Shown in pieces: positions 37,139-52,192 of a DNA stretch of 64,000 bases. The notes beneath the pieces were generated by a model. The model had not been told where the DNA came from and made no database searches. It saw only the letters and a program-made list of their open reading frames with translations. Position 1 is the first letter of the stretch. Every line of letters starts with the position of its first letter. The translations under genes and the position numbers were made by a program. This DNA is from Sipunculus nudus. Its lineage: Eukaryota > Annelida > Sipuncula > Golfingiida > Sipunculidae. The stretch lies in assembly GCA_026874595.1 (NCBI GenBank), contig CM049317.1, positions 735,108 through 799,107 of the forward strand, given 5' to 3'.

Positions 37139-39115
37139 GTGGTACACATAACCTGTCTCACAACCTCTGTCAGCATCCTAATGAAACTCTGTGGTATACA
37201 TAACCTGCGTGTCACAACCTCCGTCAGCATCCTAATGAAACTGTGCGGTACACATGACCTGCGTGTCACAACCTCCGTCAGCATCCTAATGAAACTCTGT
37301 GGTACACATAACCTGTCTCACAACCTCTGTCAGCATCCTAATGAAACTCTGTGGTATACATAACCTGCGTGTCACAACCTCCGTCAGCATCCTAATGAAA
37401 CTGTGCGGTACACATAACCTGCGTGTTACAACCTCCGTCAGCATCCGAATGAAACTCTGTGGTACACATAACCTGCGTGTCACAACCTCCGTCAGCATCC
37501 TAATGAAACTGTGTGGTACACATAACCTGCGTGTCACAACCTCCGTCAGCATCTTAATGAAACTCTGTGGTACACATAACCTGCGTGTCACAACCTCCGT
37601 CAGCATCCTAATGAAACTGTGTGGTACACATAACCTGCGTGTCACAACCTCCGTCAGCATCCTAATGAAACTGTGTGGTACACATAATCTGCGTGTCACA
37701 ACCTCCGTCAGCATCCTAATGAAACTCTGTGGTACACATAACCTGTCTCACAACCTCTGTCAGCATCCTAATGAAACTCTGTGGTATACATAACCTGCGT
37801 GTCACAACCTCCGTCAGCATCCTAATGAAACGGTGCGGTACACATAACCTGCGTGTCACAACCTCAGTCACTGAGCATTCTAATGAAAATCTGTGTTACA
37901 CATTACGTGTCTCACAACCTCTGTCAGCATCCTAATGAAACTCTGTGGTACACATAACCTGCGTGTCACAATCTCCGTCAGCATCCTAATGAAAATCTGT
38001 GTTACACATTACGTGTCTCACAACCTCTGTCAGCATCCTAATGAAACTGTGTGGTACACATAACCTGCGTGTCACAACCTCCGTCAGCATCCTAATGAAA
38101 CTGTGTGGTACACATAACCTGTGTGTCACAACCTCCGTCAGCATCCTAATGAAACTCTGTGGTACACATAACCTGTCTCACAACTTCTGTCAGCATCCTA
38201 ATGAAACTCTGTGGTATACATAACCTGCGTGTCACAACCTCCGTCAGCATCCTAATGAAACTGTGCGGTACACATAACCTGCGTGTCACAACCTTCGTCA
38301 GCATCCTTATGAAAATCTGTGTTACACATTACGTGTCTCACAACCTCTGTCAGCATCCTAATGAAACTGTGTGGTACACATAACCTGCGTGTCACAACCT
38401 CCGTCAGCATCCTAATGAAACTGTGTGGTACACATAACCTGCGTGTCACAACCTCCGTCAGCATCCTAATGAAACTCTGTGGTATACATAACCTGCGTGT
38501 CACAACCTCCGTCAGCATCCTAATGAAACTGTGCGGTACACATAACCTGCGTGTCACAACCTTCGTCAGCATCCTTATGAAAATCTGTGTTACACATTAC
38601 GTGTCTCACAACCTCTGTCAGCATCCTAATGAAACTGTGTGGTACACATAACCTGCGTGTCACAACCTCCGTCAGCATCCTAATGAAACTGTGTGGTACA
38701 CATAACCTGCGTGTCACAACCTCCGTCAGCATCCTAATGAAACTCTGTGGTACACATAACCTGTCTCACAACCTCTGTCAGCATCCTAATGAAACTCTGT
38801 GGTATAAATAACCTGCGTGTCACAACCTCCGTCAGCATCCTAATGAAACTGTGCGGTACACATAACCTGCGTGTCACAACCTCCGTCACTGAGCATTCTA
38901 ATGAAAATCTGTGTTACACATTACGTGTCTCACAACCTCTGTCAGCATCCTAATGAAACTGTGTGGTACACATAACCTGCGTGTCACAATCTCCGTCAGC
39001 ATCCTAATGAAAATCTGTGTTATACATTACGTGTCTCACAACCTCTGTCAGCATCCTAATGAAACTCTGTGGTACACATAACCTGCGTGTCACAACCTCC
39101 GTCAGCATCCTAATG
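37139..39115 (+). repeat. Block with CCTTATG variants, copy 1
   Basis: Contains ACACATGACC (37,253), a run of eight 54-bp-phase units that forms the longest plus-strand open frame of the window (37,299-37,793), GAAACGGTGCGG (37,829), CCTTCGTC with CCTTATGAAAATC (38,294-38,310 and 38,562-38,578, a 268-bp pentamer), GGTATAAATAACC (38,801) and GTGTTATACATTAC (39,018). All recur at 52,193-54,061. Confidence 0.75.
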
Positions 39116-42100
39116 AAACTGTGTGGTACACATAACCTGCGTGTCACAACCTCCGTCAGCATCCTAATGAAACTGTGTGGTACACATAACCTGCGTGTCA
39201 CAACCTCCGTCAGCATCCTAATGAAACTCTGTGGTACACATAACCTGTCTCACAACCTCTGTCAGCATCCTATTGAAACTCTGTGGTATACATAACCTGC
39301 GTGTCACAACCTCCGTCAGCATCCTAATGAAACTGTGCGGTACACATGACCTGCGTGTCACAACCTCCGTCAGCATCCTAATGAAACTCTGTGGTACACA
39401 TAACCTGTCTCACAACCTCTGTCAGCATCCTAATGAAACTCTGTGGTATACATAACCTGCGTGTCACAACCTCCGTCAGCATCCTAATGAAACTGTGTGG
39501 TATACATAACCTGCGTGTCACAACCTCTGTCAGCATCCGAATGAAACTGTGTGGTACACATAACCTGCGTGTCACAACCTCCGTCAGCATCCTAATGAAA
39601 CTCTGTGGTACACATAACCTGTCTCACAACCTCTGTCAGCATCCTAATGAAACTCTGTGGTATACATAACCTGCGTGTCACAACCTCCGTCAGCATCCTG
39701 ATGAAACTGTGTGGTACACATAACCTGCGTGTCACAACCTCCGTCAGCATCCTAATGAAACTGTGCGGTACACATAACCTGCGTGTCACAACCTCCGTCA
39801 CTGAGCATTCTAATGAAAATCTGTGTTACACATTACGCGCTCACAACCTCTGTCAGCATCCTAATGAAACTCTGTGGTACACATAACCTGCGTGTCACAA
39901 TCTCCGTCAGCATCCTAATGAAAATCTGTGTTACACATTACGTGTCTCACAACCTCTGTCAGCATCCTAATGAAACTCTGTGGTACACATAACCTGCGTG
40001 TCACAACCTCCGTCAGCATCCTAATGAAACTCTGTGGTACACATAACCTGGGTGTCACAACCTCCGACAGCATCCTAATGAAACTGTGTGGTACACATAA
40101 CCTGCGTGTCACAACCTCCGTCAGCATCCTAATGAAACTCTGTGGTACACATAACCTGTCTCACAACCTCTATCAGCATCCTAATGAAACTCTGTGGTAT
40201 ACATAACCTGCGTGTCACAACCTCCGTCAGCATCCTAATGAAACTGTGCGGTACACATAACCTGCGTGTCACAACCTCCGTCAGCATCCGAATGAAACTC
40301 TGTGGTACACATAACCTGCGTGTCACAACCTCCGTCAGCATCCTAATGAAACTGTGTGGTACACATAACCTGCGTGTCACAACCTCCGTCAGCATCCTAA
40401 TGAAACTGTGTGGTACACATAACCTGCGTGTCACAACCTCAGTCAGCATCCTAATGAAACTCTGTGGTACACATAACCTGTCTCACAACCTCTGTCAGCA
40501 TCCTAATGAAACTCTGTGGTATACATAACCTGCGTGTCACAACCTCCGTCAGCATCCTAATGAAACTGTGTGGTACACATAACCTGCGTGTCACAACCTC
40601 CGTCACTGAGCATTCTAATGAAAATCTGTGTTACACATTACCTGTCTCACAACCTCTGTCAGCATCCTAATGAAACTCTGTGGTACACATAACCTGCGTG
40701 TCACAATCTCCGTCAGCATCCTAATGAAAATCTGTGTTACACATTACGTGTCTCACAACCTCTGTCAGCATCCTAATGAAACTCTGTGGTACACATAACC
40801 TGCGTGTCACAACCTCCGTCAGCATCCTAATGAAACTGTGTGGTACACATAACCTGCGTGTCACAACCTCTGTCAGCATCCGAATGAAACTGTGTGGTAC
40901 ACATAACCTGCGTGTCACAACCTCCGTCAGCATCCTAATGAAACTCTGTGGTACACATAACCTGTCTCACAACCTCAGTCAGCATCCTAATGTAACTCTG
41001 TGGTATACATAACCTGCGTGTCACAACCTCCGTCAGCATCCTAATGAAACTGTGCGGTACACATAACCTGCGTGTCACAACCTCCGTCACTGAGCATTCT
41101 AATGAAAATCTGTGTTACACATTACGCGCTCACAACCTCTGTCAGCATCCTAATGAAACTCTGTGGTACACATAACCTGCGTGTCACAATCTCCGTCAGC
41201 ATCCTAATGAAAATCTGTGTTACACATTACGTGTCTCACAACTTCTGTCAGCATCCTAATGAAACTCTGTGGTACACATAACCTGCGTGTCACAACCTCC
41301 GTCAGCATCCTAATGAAACTCTGTGGTACACATAAGCTGCGTGTCACAACCTCCGACAGCATCCTAATGAAACTGTGTGGTACACATAACCTGCGTGTCA
41401 CAACCTCCGTCAGCATCCTAATGAAACTCTGTGGTACACATAACCTGTCTCACAACCTCTGTCAGCATCCTAATGAAACTCTGTGGTATACATAACCTGC
41501 GTGTCACAACCTCCGTCAGCATCCTAATGAAACTGTGCGGTACACATAACCTGTCTCACAACCTCTGTCAGCATCCTAATGAAACTCTGTGGTATACATA
41601 ACCTGCGTGTCACAACCTCTGTCAGCATCCTAATGAAACTCTGTGGTATACATAACCTGCGTCTCACAACCTCCGTCAGCATCCTAATGAAACTCTGTGG
41701 TACACATAACCTGTCTCACAACCTCTGTCAGCATCCTAATGAAACTCTGTGGTATACATAACCTGCCTGTCACAACCTCCGTTAGCATCCTAATGAAACT
41801 GTGCGGTACACATAACCTGCGTGTCACAACCTCTGTCAGCATCCGAATGAAACTCTGTGGTACACATAACCTGCGTGTCACAACCTCCGTCAGCATCCTA
41901 ATGAAACTGTGTGGTACACATAACCTGCGTGTCACAACCTCCGTCAGCATCCTAATGAAACTGTGTGGTACACATAACCTGCGTGTCACAACCTCCGTCA
42001 GCATCCTAATGAAACTGTGTGGTACACATAACCTGCGTGTCACAACCTCAGTCAGCATCCTAATGAAACTCTGTGGTACACATAACCTGTCTCACAACCT

Positions 42101-44949
42101 CTGTCAGCATCCTAATGAAACTCTGTGTTATACATAACCTGCGTGTCACAACCTCCGTCAGCATCCTAATGAAACTGTGCGGTACACATAACCTGCGTGT
42201 CACAATCTCCGTCACTGAGCATTCTAATGAAAATCTGTGTTACACATTACCTGTCTCACAACCTCTGTCAGCATCCTAATGAAACTCTGTGGTACACATA
42301 ACCTGCGTGTCACAATCTCCGTCAGCATCCTAATGAAAATCTGTGTTACACATTACGTGTCTCACAACCTCTGTCAGCATCCTAATGAAACTCTGTGGTA
42401 CACATAACCTGCGTGTCACAACCTCCGTCAGCATCCTAATGAAACTGTGTGGTAAACATAACCTGCGTGTCACAACCTCTGTCAGCATCCGAATGAAACT
42501 GTGTGGCACACATAACCTGCGTGTCACAACCTCCGTCAGCATCCTAATGAAACTCTGTGGTACACATAACCTGTCTCACAACCTCTGTCAGCATCCTAAT
42601 GAAACTCTGTGGTATACATAACCTGCGTGTCACAACCTCCGTCAGCATCCTGATGAAACTGTGTGGTACACATAACCTGCGTGTCACAACCTCCGTCAGC
42701 ATCCTAATGAAACTGTGCGGTACACATAACCTGCGTGTCACAACCTCCGTCACTGAGCATTCTAATGAAAATCTGTGTTACACATTACGCGCTCACAACC
42801 TCTGTCAGCATCCTAATGAAACTCTGTGGTACACATAACCTGCGTGTCACAATCTCCGTCAGCATCCTAATGAAAATCTGTGTTACACATTACGTGTCTC
42901 ACACCCTCTGTCAGCATCCTAATGAAACTCTGTGGTACACATAACCTGCGTGTCACAACCTCCGTCAGCATCCTAATGAAACTCTGTGGTACACATAACC
43001 TGCGTGTCACAACCTCCGACAGCATCCTAATGAAACTGTGTGGTACACATAACCTGCGTGTCACAACCTCCGTCAGCATCCTAATGAAACTCTGTGGTAC
43101 ACATAACCTGTCTCACAACCTCTATCAGCATCCTAATGAAACTCTGTGGTATACATAACCTGCGTGTCACAACCTCCGTCAGCATCCTAATGAAACTGTG
43201 TGGTACACATAACCTGCGTGTCACAACCTCCGTCAGCATCCGAATGAAACTCTGTGGTACACATAACCTGCGTGTCACAACCTCCGTCAGCATCCTAATG
43301 AAACTGTGTGGTACACATAACCTGCGTGTCACAACCTCCGTCAGCATCCTAATGAAACTGTGTGGTACACATAACCTGCGTGTCACAACCTCAGTCAGCA
43401 TCCTAATGAAACTCTGTGGTACACATAACCTGTCTCACAACCTCTGTCAGCATCCTAATGAAACTCTGTGGTATACATAACCTGCGTGTCACAACCTCCG
43501 TCAGCATCCTAATGAAACTGTGTGGTACACATAACCTGCGTGTCACAACCTCTGTCACTGAGCATTCTAATGAAAATCTGTGTTACACATTACCTGTCTC
43601 ACAACCTCTGTCAGCATCCTAATGAAACTCTGTGGTACACATAACCTGCGTGTCACAATCTCCGTCAGCATCCTAATGAAAATCTGTGTTACACATTACG
43701 TGTCTCACAACCTCTGTCAGCATCCTAATGAAACTCTGTGGTACACATAACCTGCGTGTCACAACCTCCGTCAGCATCCTAATGAAACTGTGTGGTACAC
43801 ATAACCTGCGTGTCACAACCTCTGTCAGCATCCGAATGAAACTGTGTGGTACACATAACCTGCGTGTCACAACCTCCGTCAGCATCCTAATGAAACTCTG
43901 TGGTACACATAACCTGTCTCACAACCTCAGTCAGCATCCTAATGAAACTCTGTGGTATACATAACCTGCGTGTCACAACCTCCGTCAGCATCCTAATGAA
44001 ACTGTGCGGTACACATAACCTGCGTGTCACAACCTCCGTCACTGAGCATTCTAATGAAAATCTGTGTTACACATTACGCGCTCACAACCTCTGTCAGCAT
44101 CCTAATGAAACTCTGTGGTACACATAACCTGCGTGTCACAATCTCCGTCAGCATCCTAATGAAAATCTGTGTTACACATTACGTGTCTCACAACTTCTGT
44201 CAGCATCCTAATGAAACTCTGTGGTACACATAACCTGCGTCTCACAACCTCCGTCAGCATCCTAATGAAACTCTGTGGTACACATAAGCTGCGTGTCACA
44301 ACCTCCGACAGCATCCTAATGAAACTGTGTGGTACACATAACCTGCGTGTCACAACCTCCGTCAGCATCCTAATGAAACTCTGTGGTACACATAACCTGT
44401 CTCACAACCTCTGTCAGCATCCTAATGAAACTCTGTGGTATACATAACCTGCGTGTCACAACCTCCGTCAGCATCCTAATGAAACTGTGCGGTACACATA
44501 ACCTGTCTCACAACCTCTGTCAGCATCCTAATGAAACTCTGTGGTATACATAACCTGCGTGTCACAACCTCTGTCAGCATCCTAATGAAACTCTGTGGTA
44601 TACATAACCTGCGTCTCACAACCTCCGTCAGCATCCTAATGAAACTCTGTGGTACACATAACCTGTCTCACAACTTCTGTCAGCATCCTAATGAAACTCT
44701 GTGGTATACATAACCTGCCTGTCACAACCTCCGTTAGCATCCTAATGAAACTGAGCGGTACACATAACCTGTCTCACAACCTCTGTCAGCATCCTAATGA
44801 AACTCTGTGGTATACATAACCTGCGTGTCACAACCTCCGTCAGCATCCTAATGAAACTGTGCGGTACACATAACCTGTCTCACAACCTCCGTCAGCATCC
44901 TAATGAAACTCTGTGGTATACTTAACCTGCGTGTCACAACCTCCGTCAG

Positions 44950-47840
44950 CATCCTAATGAAACTCTGTGGTACACATAACCTGTCTCACAACCTCTGTCA
45001 GCATCCTAATGAAACTCTGTGGTATACATAACCTGCGTGTCACAACCTCCGTCAGCATCCTAATGAAACTGTGCGGTACACATAACCTGTGTGTCACAAC
45101 CTCCGTCAGCATCCTAATGAAACTGTGTGGTACACATAACCTGCGTGTCACAACCTCCGTCAGCATCCTAATGAAACTGTGTGGTACACATAACCTGTCT
45201 CACAACCTCTGTCAGCATCCTAATGAAACTCTGTGGTATACATAACCTGCGTGTCACAACCTCCGTCAGCATCCTAATGAAACTGTGCGGTACACATAAC
45301 CTGTGTGTCACAACCTCCGTCAGCATCCTAATGAAACTGTGTGGTACACATAACCTGCGTGTCACAACCTCCGTCAGCATCCTAATGAAACTCTGTGGTA
45401 CACATAACCTGTCTCACAACCTCTGTCAGCATCCTAATGAAACTCTGTGGTATACATAACCTGCGTGTCACAACCTCTCTCAGCATCCTAATGAAACTGT
45501 GCGGTACACATAACCTGCGTGTCACAACCTCCGTCAGCATCCTAATGAAACTCTGTGGTACACATAACCTGTCTCACAACCTCTGTCAGCATCCTAATGA
45601 AACTCTGTGGTATACATAACCTGTGTGTCACAACCTCCGTCAGCATCCTGATGAAACTGTGTGGTAGACATAACCTGCGTGTCACAACCTCCGTCAGCAT
45701 CCTAATGAAACTGTGCGGTACACATAACCTGCGTGTCACAACCTCCGTCACTGAGCATTCTAATGAAAATCTGTGTTACACATTACGCGCTCACAACCTC
45801 TGTCAGCATCCTAATGAAACTCTGTGGTACACATAACCTGCGTGTCACAATCTCCGTCAGCATCCTAATGAAAATCTGTGTTACACATTACGTGTCTCAC
45901 AACCTCTGTCAGCATCCTAATGAAACTCTGTGGTACACATAACCTGCGTGTCACAACCTCCGTCAGCATCCTAATGAAACTCTGTGGTACACATAACCTG
46001 CGTGTCACAACCTCCGACAGCATCCTAATGAAACTGTGTGGTACACATAACCTGCGTGTCACAACCTCCGTCAGCATCCTAATGAAACTCTGTGGTACAC
46101 ATAACCTGTCTCACAACCTCTGTCAGCATCCTAATGAAACTCTGTGGTATACATAACCTGCGTGTCACAACCTCCGTCAGCATCCTAATGAAACTGTGCG
46201 GTACACATAACCTGCGTGTCACAACCTCCGTCAGCATCCGAATGAAACTCTGTGGTACACATAACCTGCGTGTCACAACCTCCGTCAGCATCCTAATGAA
46301 ACTCTGTGGTACACATAACCTGTCTCACAACCTCTATCAGCATCCTAATGAAACTCTGTGGTATACATAACCTGCGTGTCACAATCTCCGTCAGCATCCT
46401 AATGAAACTCTGTGGTACACATAACCTGTCTCACAACCTCTGTCAGCATCCTAATGAAACTCTGTGGTATACATAACCTGCGTGTCACAACCTCCGTCAG
46501 CATCCTAATGAAACTGTGCGGTACACATAACCTGTGTGTCACAACCTCCGTCAGCATCCTAATGAAACTGTGTGGTACACATAACCTGCGTGTCACAACC
46601 TCCGTCAGCATCCTAATGAAACTCTGTGGTACACATAACCTGTCTCACAACCTCTGTCAGCATCCTAATGAAACTCTGTGGTATACATAACCTGCGTGTC
46701 ACAACCTCCGTCAGCATCCTAATGAAACTGTGCGGTACACATAACCTGTGTGTCACAACCTCCGTCAGCATCCTAATGAAACTGTGTGGTACACATAACC
46801 TGCGTGTCACAACCTCCGTCAGCATCCTAATGAAACTCTGTGGTACACATAACCTGTCTCACAACCTCTGTCAGCATCCTAATGAAACTCTGTGGTATAC
46901 ATAACCTGCGTGTCACAACCTCTCTCAGCATCCTAATGAAACTGTGCGGTACACATAACCTGCGTGTCACAACCTCCGTCAGCATCCTAATGAAACTCTG
47001 TGGTACACATAACCTGTCTCACAACCTCTGTCAGCATCCTAATGAAACTCTGTGGTATACATAACCTGTGTGTCACAACCTCCGTCAGCATCCTGATGAA
47101 ACTGTGTGGTAGACATAACCTGCGTGTCACAACCTCCGTCAGCATCCTAATGAAACTGTGCGGTACACATAACCTGCGTGTCACAACCTCCGTCACTGAG
47201 CATTCTAATGAAAATCTGTGTTACACATTACGCGCTCACAACCTCTGTCAGCATCCTAATGAAACTCTGTGGTACACATTACCTGCGTGTCACAATCTCC
47301 GTCAGCATCCTAATGAAAATCTGTGTTACACATTACGTGTCTCACAACCTCTGTCAGCATCCTAATGAAACTGTGTGGTACACATAACCTGCGTGTCACA
47401 ACCTCCGTCAGCATCCTAATGAAACTCTGTGGTACACATAACCTGCGTGTCACAACCTCCGACAGCATCCTAATGAAACTGTGTGGTACACATAACCTGC
47501 GTGTCACAACCTCCGTCAGCATCCTAATGAAACTCTGTGGTACACATAACCTGTCTCACAACCTCTGTCAGCATCCTAATGAAACTCTGTGGTATACATA
47601 ACCTGCGTGTCACAACCTCCGTCAGCATCCTAATGAAACTGTGCGGTACACATAACCTGCGTGTCACAACCTCCGTCAGCATCCGAATGAAACTCTGTGG
47701 TACACATAACCTGCGTGTCACAACCTCCGTCAGCATCCTAATGAAACTCTGTGGTACACATAACCTGTCTCACAACCTCTATCAGCATCCTAATGAAACT
47801 CTGTGGTATACATAACCTGCGTGTCACAACCTCCGTCAGC
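44950..47840 (+). repeat. 1,445-bp tandem duplication
   Basis: About 44,950-46,394 is repeated as 46,395-47,840. Each copy holds tetramers, CCTCTCTCAGC, CCTGATG with GGTAGACATAAC (45,664 and 47,109), D (ACGCGCT), C, CCTCCGACAGC and CTCTATCAGC. The second copy has ACACATTACCTG near 47,275, absent from the first. The duplicated pair is found again intact at 54.5-57.3 and 58.8-61.6 kb. Confidence 0.75.
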
Positions 47841-49400
47841 ATCCTAATGAAACTGTGTGGTACACATAACCTGCGTGTCACAACCTCCGTCAGCATCCGA
47901 ATGAAACTCTGTGGTACACATAACCTGCGTGTCACAACCTCCGTCAGCATCCTAATGAAACTGTGTGGTACACATAACCTGCGTGTCACAGCCTCCGTCA
48001 GCATCCTAATGAAACTGTGTGGTACACATAACCTGCGTGTCACAACCTCAGTCAGCATCCTAATGAAACTCTGTGGTACACATAACCTGTCTCACAACCT
48101 CTGTCAGCATCCTAATGAAACTCTGTGGTATACATAACCTGCGTGTCACAACCTCCGTCAGCATCCTAATGAAACTGTGTGGTACACATAACCTGCGTGT
48201 CACAACCTCTGTCACTGAGCATTCTAATGAAAATCTGTGTTACACATTACCTGTCTCACAACCTCTGTCAGCATCCTAATGAAACTCTGTGGTACACATA
48301 ACCTGCGTGTCACAATCTCCGTCAGCATCCTAATGAAAATCTGTGTTACACATTACGTGTCTCACAACCTCTGTCAGCATCCTAATGAAACTCTGTGGTA
48401 CACATAACCTGCGTGTCACAACCTCCGTCAGCATCCTAATGAAACTGTGTGGTACACATAACCTGCGTGTCACAACCTCTGTCAGCATCCGAATGAAACT
48501 GTGTGGTACACATAACCTGCGTGTCACAACCTCCGTCAGCATCCTAATGAAACTCTGTGGTACACATAACCTGTCTCACAACCTCAGTCAGCATCCTAAT
48601 GAAACTCTGTGGTATACATAACCTGCGTGTCACAACCTCCGTCAGCATCCTAATGAAACTGTGCGGTACACATAACCTGCGTGTCACAACCTCCGTCACT
48701 GAGCATTCTAATGAAAATCTGTGTTACACATTACGCGCTCACAACCTCTGTCAGCATCCTAATGAAACTCTGTGGTACACATAACCTGCGTGTCACAATC
48801 TCCGTCAGCATCCTAATGAAAATCTGTGTTACACATTACGTGTCTCACAACTTCTGTCAGCATCCTAATGAAACTCTGTGGTACACATAACCTGCGTGTC
48901 ACAACCTCCGTCAGCATCCTAATGAAACTCTGTGGTACACATAAGCTGCGTGTCACAACCTCCGACAGCATCCTAATGAAACTGTGTGGTACACATAACC
49001 TGCGTGTCACAACCTCCGTCAGCATCCTAATGAAACTCTGTGGTACACATAACCTGTCTCACAACCTCTGTCAGCATCCTAATGAAACTCTGTGGTATAC
49101 ATAACCTGCGTGTCACAACCTCCGTCAGCATCCTAATGAAACTGTGCGGTACACATAACCTGTCTCACAACCTCTGTCAGCATCCTAATGAAACTCTGTG
49201 GTATACATAACCTGCGTGTCACAACCTCTGTCAGCATCCTAATGAAACTCTGTGGTATACATAACCTGCGTCTCACAACCTCCGTCAGCATCCTAATGAA
49301 ACTCTGTGGTACACATAACCTGTCTCACAACTTCTGTCAGCATCCTAATGAAACTCTGTGGTATACATAACCTGCCTGTCACAACCTCCGTTAGCATCCT
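47751..49400 (+). repeat. Copy of the 43.1-44.75 kb segment (offset 4,657 bp)
   Basis: Carries D (ACCTGTCT) with CCTCTGTCACTG, CCTCAGTCAGC, D (ACGCGCT), CAACTTCTG, CATAAGCTGCG, CTGCGTCTCAC, CCGTTAGC and GAAACTGAGCGG (49,407), all matching at 4,657 bp to the left. It has its own CACAGCCTCCG change (47,988), which then spreads to 57,515 and 61,797. Confidence 0.7.
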
Positions 49401-49893
49401 AATGAAACTGAGCGGTACACATAACCTGTCTCACAACCTCTGTCAGCATCCTAATGAAACTCTGTGGTATACATAACCTGCGTGTCACAACCTCCGTCAG
49501 CATCCTAATGAACCTGTGCGGTACACATAACCTGTCTCACAACCTCCGTCAGCATCCTAATGAAACTCTGTGGTATACTTAACCTGCGTGTCACAACCTC
49601 CGTCAGCATCCTAATGAAACTCTGTGGTACACATAACCTGCGTGTCACAACCTCCGTCAGCATCCTAATGAAACTGTGCGGTACACATAACCTGCGTGTC
49701 ACAACCTCCGTCAGCATCCGAATGAAACTCTGTGGTACACATAACCTGCGTGTCACAACCTCCGTCAGCATCCTAATGAAACTGTGTGGTACACATAACC
49801 TGCGTGTCACAACCTACGTCAGCATCCTAATGAAACTGTGTGGTACACATAACCTGCGTGTCACAACCTCAGTCAGCATCCTAATGAAACTCT

Positions 49894-52100
49894 GTGGTAC
49901 ACATAACCTGTCTCACAACCTCTGTCAGCATCCTAATGAAACTCTGTGGTATACATAACCTGCGTGTCACAACCTCCGTCAGCATCCTAATGAAACTGTG
50001 CGGTACACATAACCTGCGTGTCACAACCTCCGTCACTGAGCATTCTAATGAAAATCTGTGTTACACATTACCTGTCTCACAACCTCTGTCAGCATCCTAA
50101 TGAAACTCTGTGGTACACATAACCTGCGTGTCACAATCTCCGTCAGCATCCTAATGAAAATCTGTGTTACACATTACGTGTCTCACAACCTCTGTCAGCA
50201 TCCTAATGAAACTCTGTGGTACACATAACCTGCGTGTCACAACCTCCGTCAGCATCCTAATGAAACTGTGTGGTACACATAACCTGCGTGTCACAACCTC
50301 TGTCAGCATCCGAATGAAACTGTGTGGTACACATAACCTGCGTGTCACAACCTCCGTCAGCATCCTAATGAAACTCTGTGGTACACATAACCTGTCTCAC
50401 AACCTCTGTCAGCATCCTAATGAAACTCTGTGGTATACATAACCTGCGTGTCACAACCTCCGTCAGCATCCTGATGAAACTGTGTGGTACACATAACCTG
50501 CGTGTCACAACCTCCGTCAGCATCCTAATGAAACTGTGCGGTACACATAACCTGCGTGTCACAACCTCCGTCACTGAGCATTCTAATGAAAATCTGTGTT
50601 ACACATTACGCGCTCACAACCTCTGTCAGCATCCTAATGAAACTCTGTGGTACACATAACCTGCGTGTCACAATCTCCGTCAGCATCCTAATGAAAATCT
50701 GTGTTACACATTACGTGTCTCACAACCTCTGTCAGCATCCTAATGAAACTCTGTGGTACACATAACCTGCGTGTCACAACCTCCGTCAGCATCCTAATGA
50801 AACTCTGTGGTACACATAACCTGCGTGTCACAACCTCCGACAGCATCCTAATGAAACTGTGTGGTACACATAACCTGCGTGTCACAACCTCCGTCAGCAT
50901 CCTAATGAAACTCTGTGGTACACATAACCTGTCTCACAACCTCTGTCAGCATCCTAATGAAACTCTGTGGTATACATAACCTGCGTGTCACAACCTCCGT
51001 CAGCATCCTAATGAAACTGTGCGGTACACATAACCTGTCTCACAACCTCTGTCAGCATCCTAATGAAACTGTGTGGTATACATAACCTGCGTGTCACAAC
51101 CTCCGTCAGCATCCTAATGAAACTGTGCGGTACACATAACCTGTCTCACAACCTCCGTCAGCATGCTAATGAAACTCTGTGGTACACATAACCTGTCTCA
51201 CAACCTCTGTCAGCATCCTAATGAAACTCTGTGGTATACATAACCTGCCTGTCACAACCTCCGTCAGCATCCTAATGAAACTGTGCGGTACACATAACCT
51301 GTCTCACAACCTCTGTCAGCATCCTAATGAAACTCTGTGGTATACATAACCTGCGTGTCACAACCTCCGTCAGCATCCTAATGAAACTGTGCGGTACACA
51401 TAACCTGTCTCACAACCTCCGTCAGCATCCTAATGAAACTCTGTGGTATACTTAACCTGCGTGTCACAACCTCCGTCAGCATCCTAATGAAACTCTGTGG
51501 TACACATAACCTGTCTCACAACCTCTGTCAGCATCCTAATGAAACTCTGTGGTATACATAACCTGCGTGTCACAACCTCCGTCAGCATCCTAATGAAACT
51601 GTGCGGTACACATAACCTGTGTGTCACAACCTCCGTCAGCATCCTAATGAAACTGTGTGGTACACATAACCTGCGTGTCACAACCTCCGTCAGCATCCTA
51701 ATGAAACTCTGTGGTACACATAACCTGTCTCACAACCTCTGTCAGCATCCTAATGAAACTCTGTGGTATACATAACCTGCGTGTCACAACCTCCGTCAGC
51801 ATCCTAATGAAACTGTGCGGTACACATAACCTGTGTGTCACAACCTCCGTCAGCATCCTAATGAAACTGTGTGGTACACATAACCTGCGTGTCACAACCT
51901 CCGTCAGCATTCTAATGAAACTCTGTGGTACACATAACCTGTCTCACAACCTCTGTCAGCATCCTAATGAAACTCTGTGGTATACATAACCTGCGTGTCA
52001 CAACCTCTCTCAGCATCCTAATGAAACTGTGCGGTACACATAACCTGCGTGTCACAACCTCCGTCAGCATCCTAATGAAACTGTGTGGTACACATAACCT
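49894..52100 (+). repeat. Copy of the 32.4-34.1 kb segment
   Basis: Matches at offset 17,461 (D near 50,031 and 50,569) and then 17,887 (GCATGCTAATG at 51,164, GGTATACTTAACC near 51,445, tandem tetramers at 51.5-51.9 kb). It is the part of super-repeat copy 2 that follows the extra 47.75-49.4 kb segment. Confidence 0.65.
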
Positions 52101-52192
52101 GCGTGTCACAACCTCCGTCAGCATCCTAATGAAACTGTGTGGTACACATAACCTGCGTGTCACAACCTCCGTCAGCATCCTAATGAAACTCT

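Larger units (their letters stand above)
24700..39115 (+). repeat. About 14.7-kb super-repeat, copy 1
   Basis: Segments of this interval recur in the same order to the right: 24.7-30 kb at offset 14,682 then 14,788; 31-32.3 kb at 13,981; 32.4-34.1 kb at 17,461 to 17,887; 37.1-39.1 kb at 15,054 then 14,946. Colinearity implies one large tandem duplication of roughly 14.7 kb followed by internal gains and losses. Confidence 0.6.
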
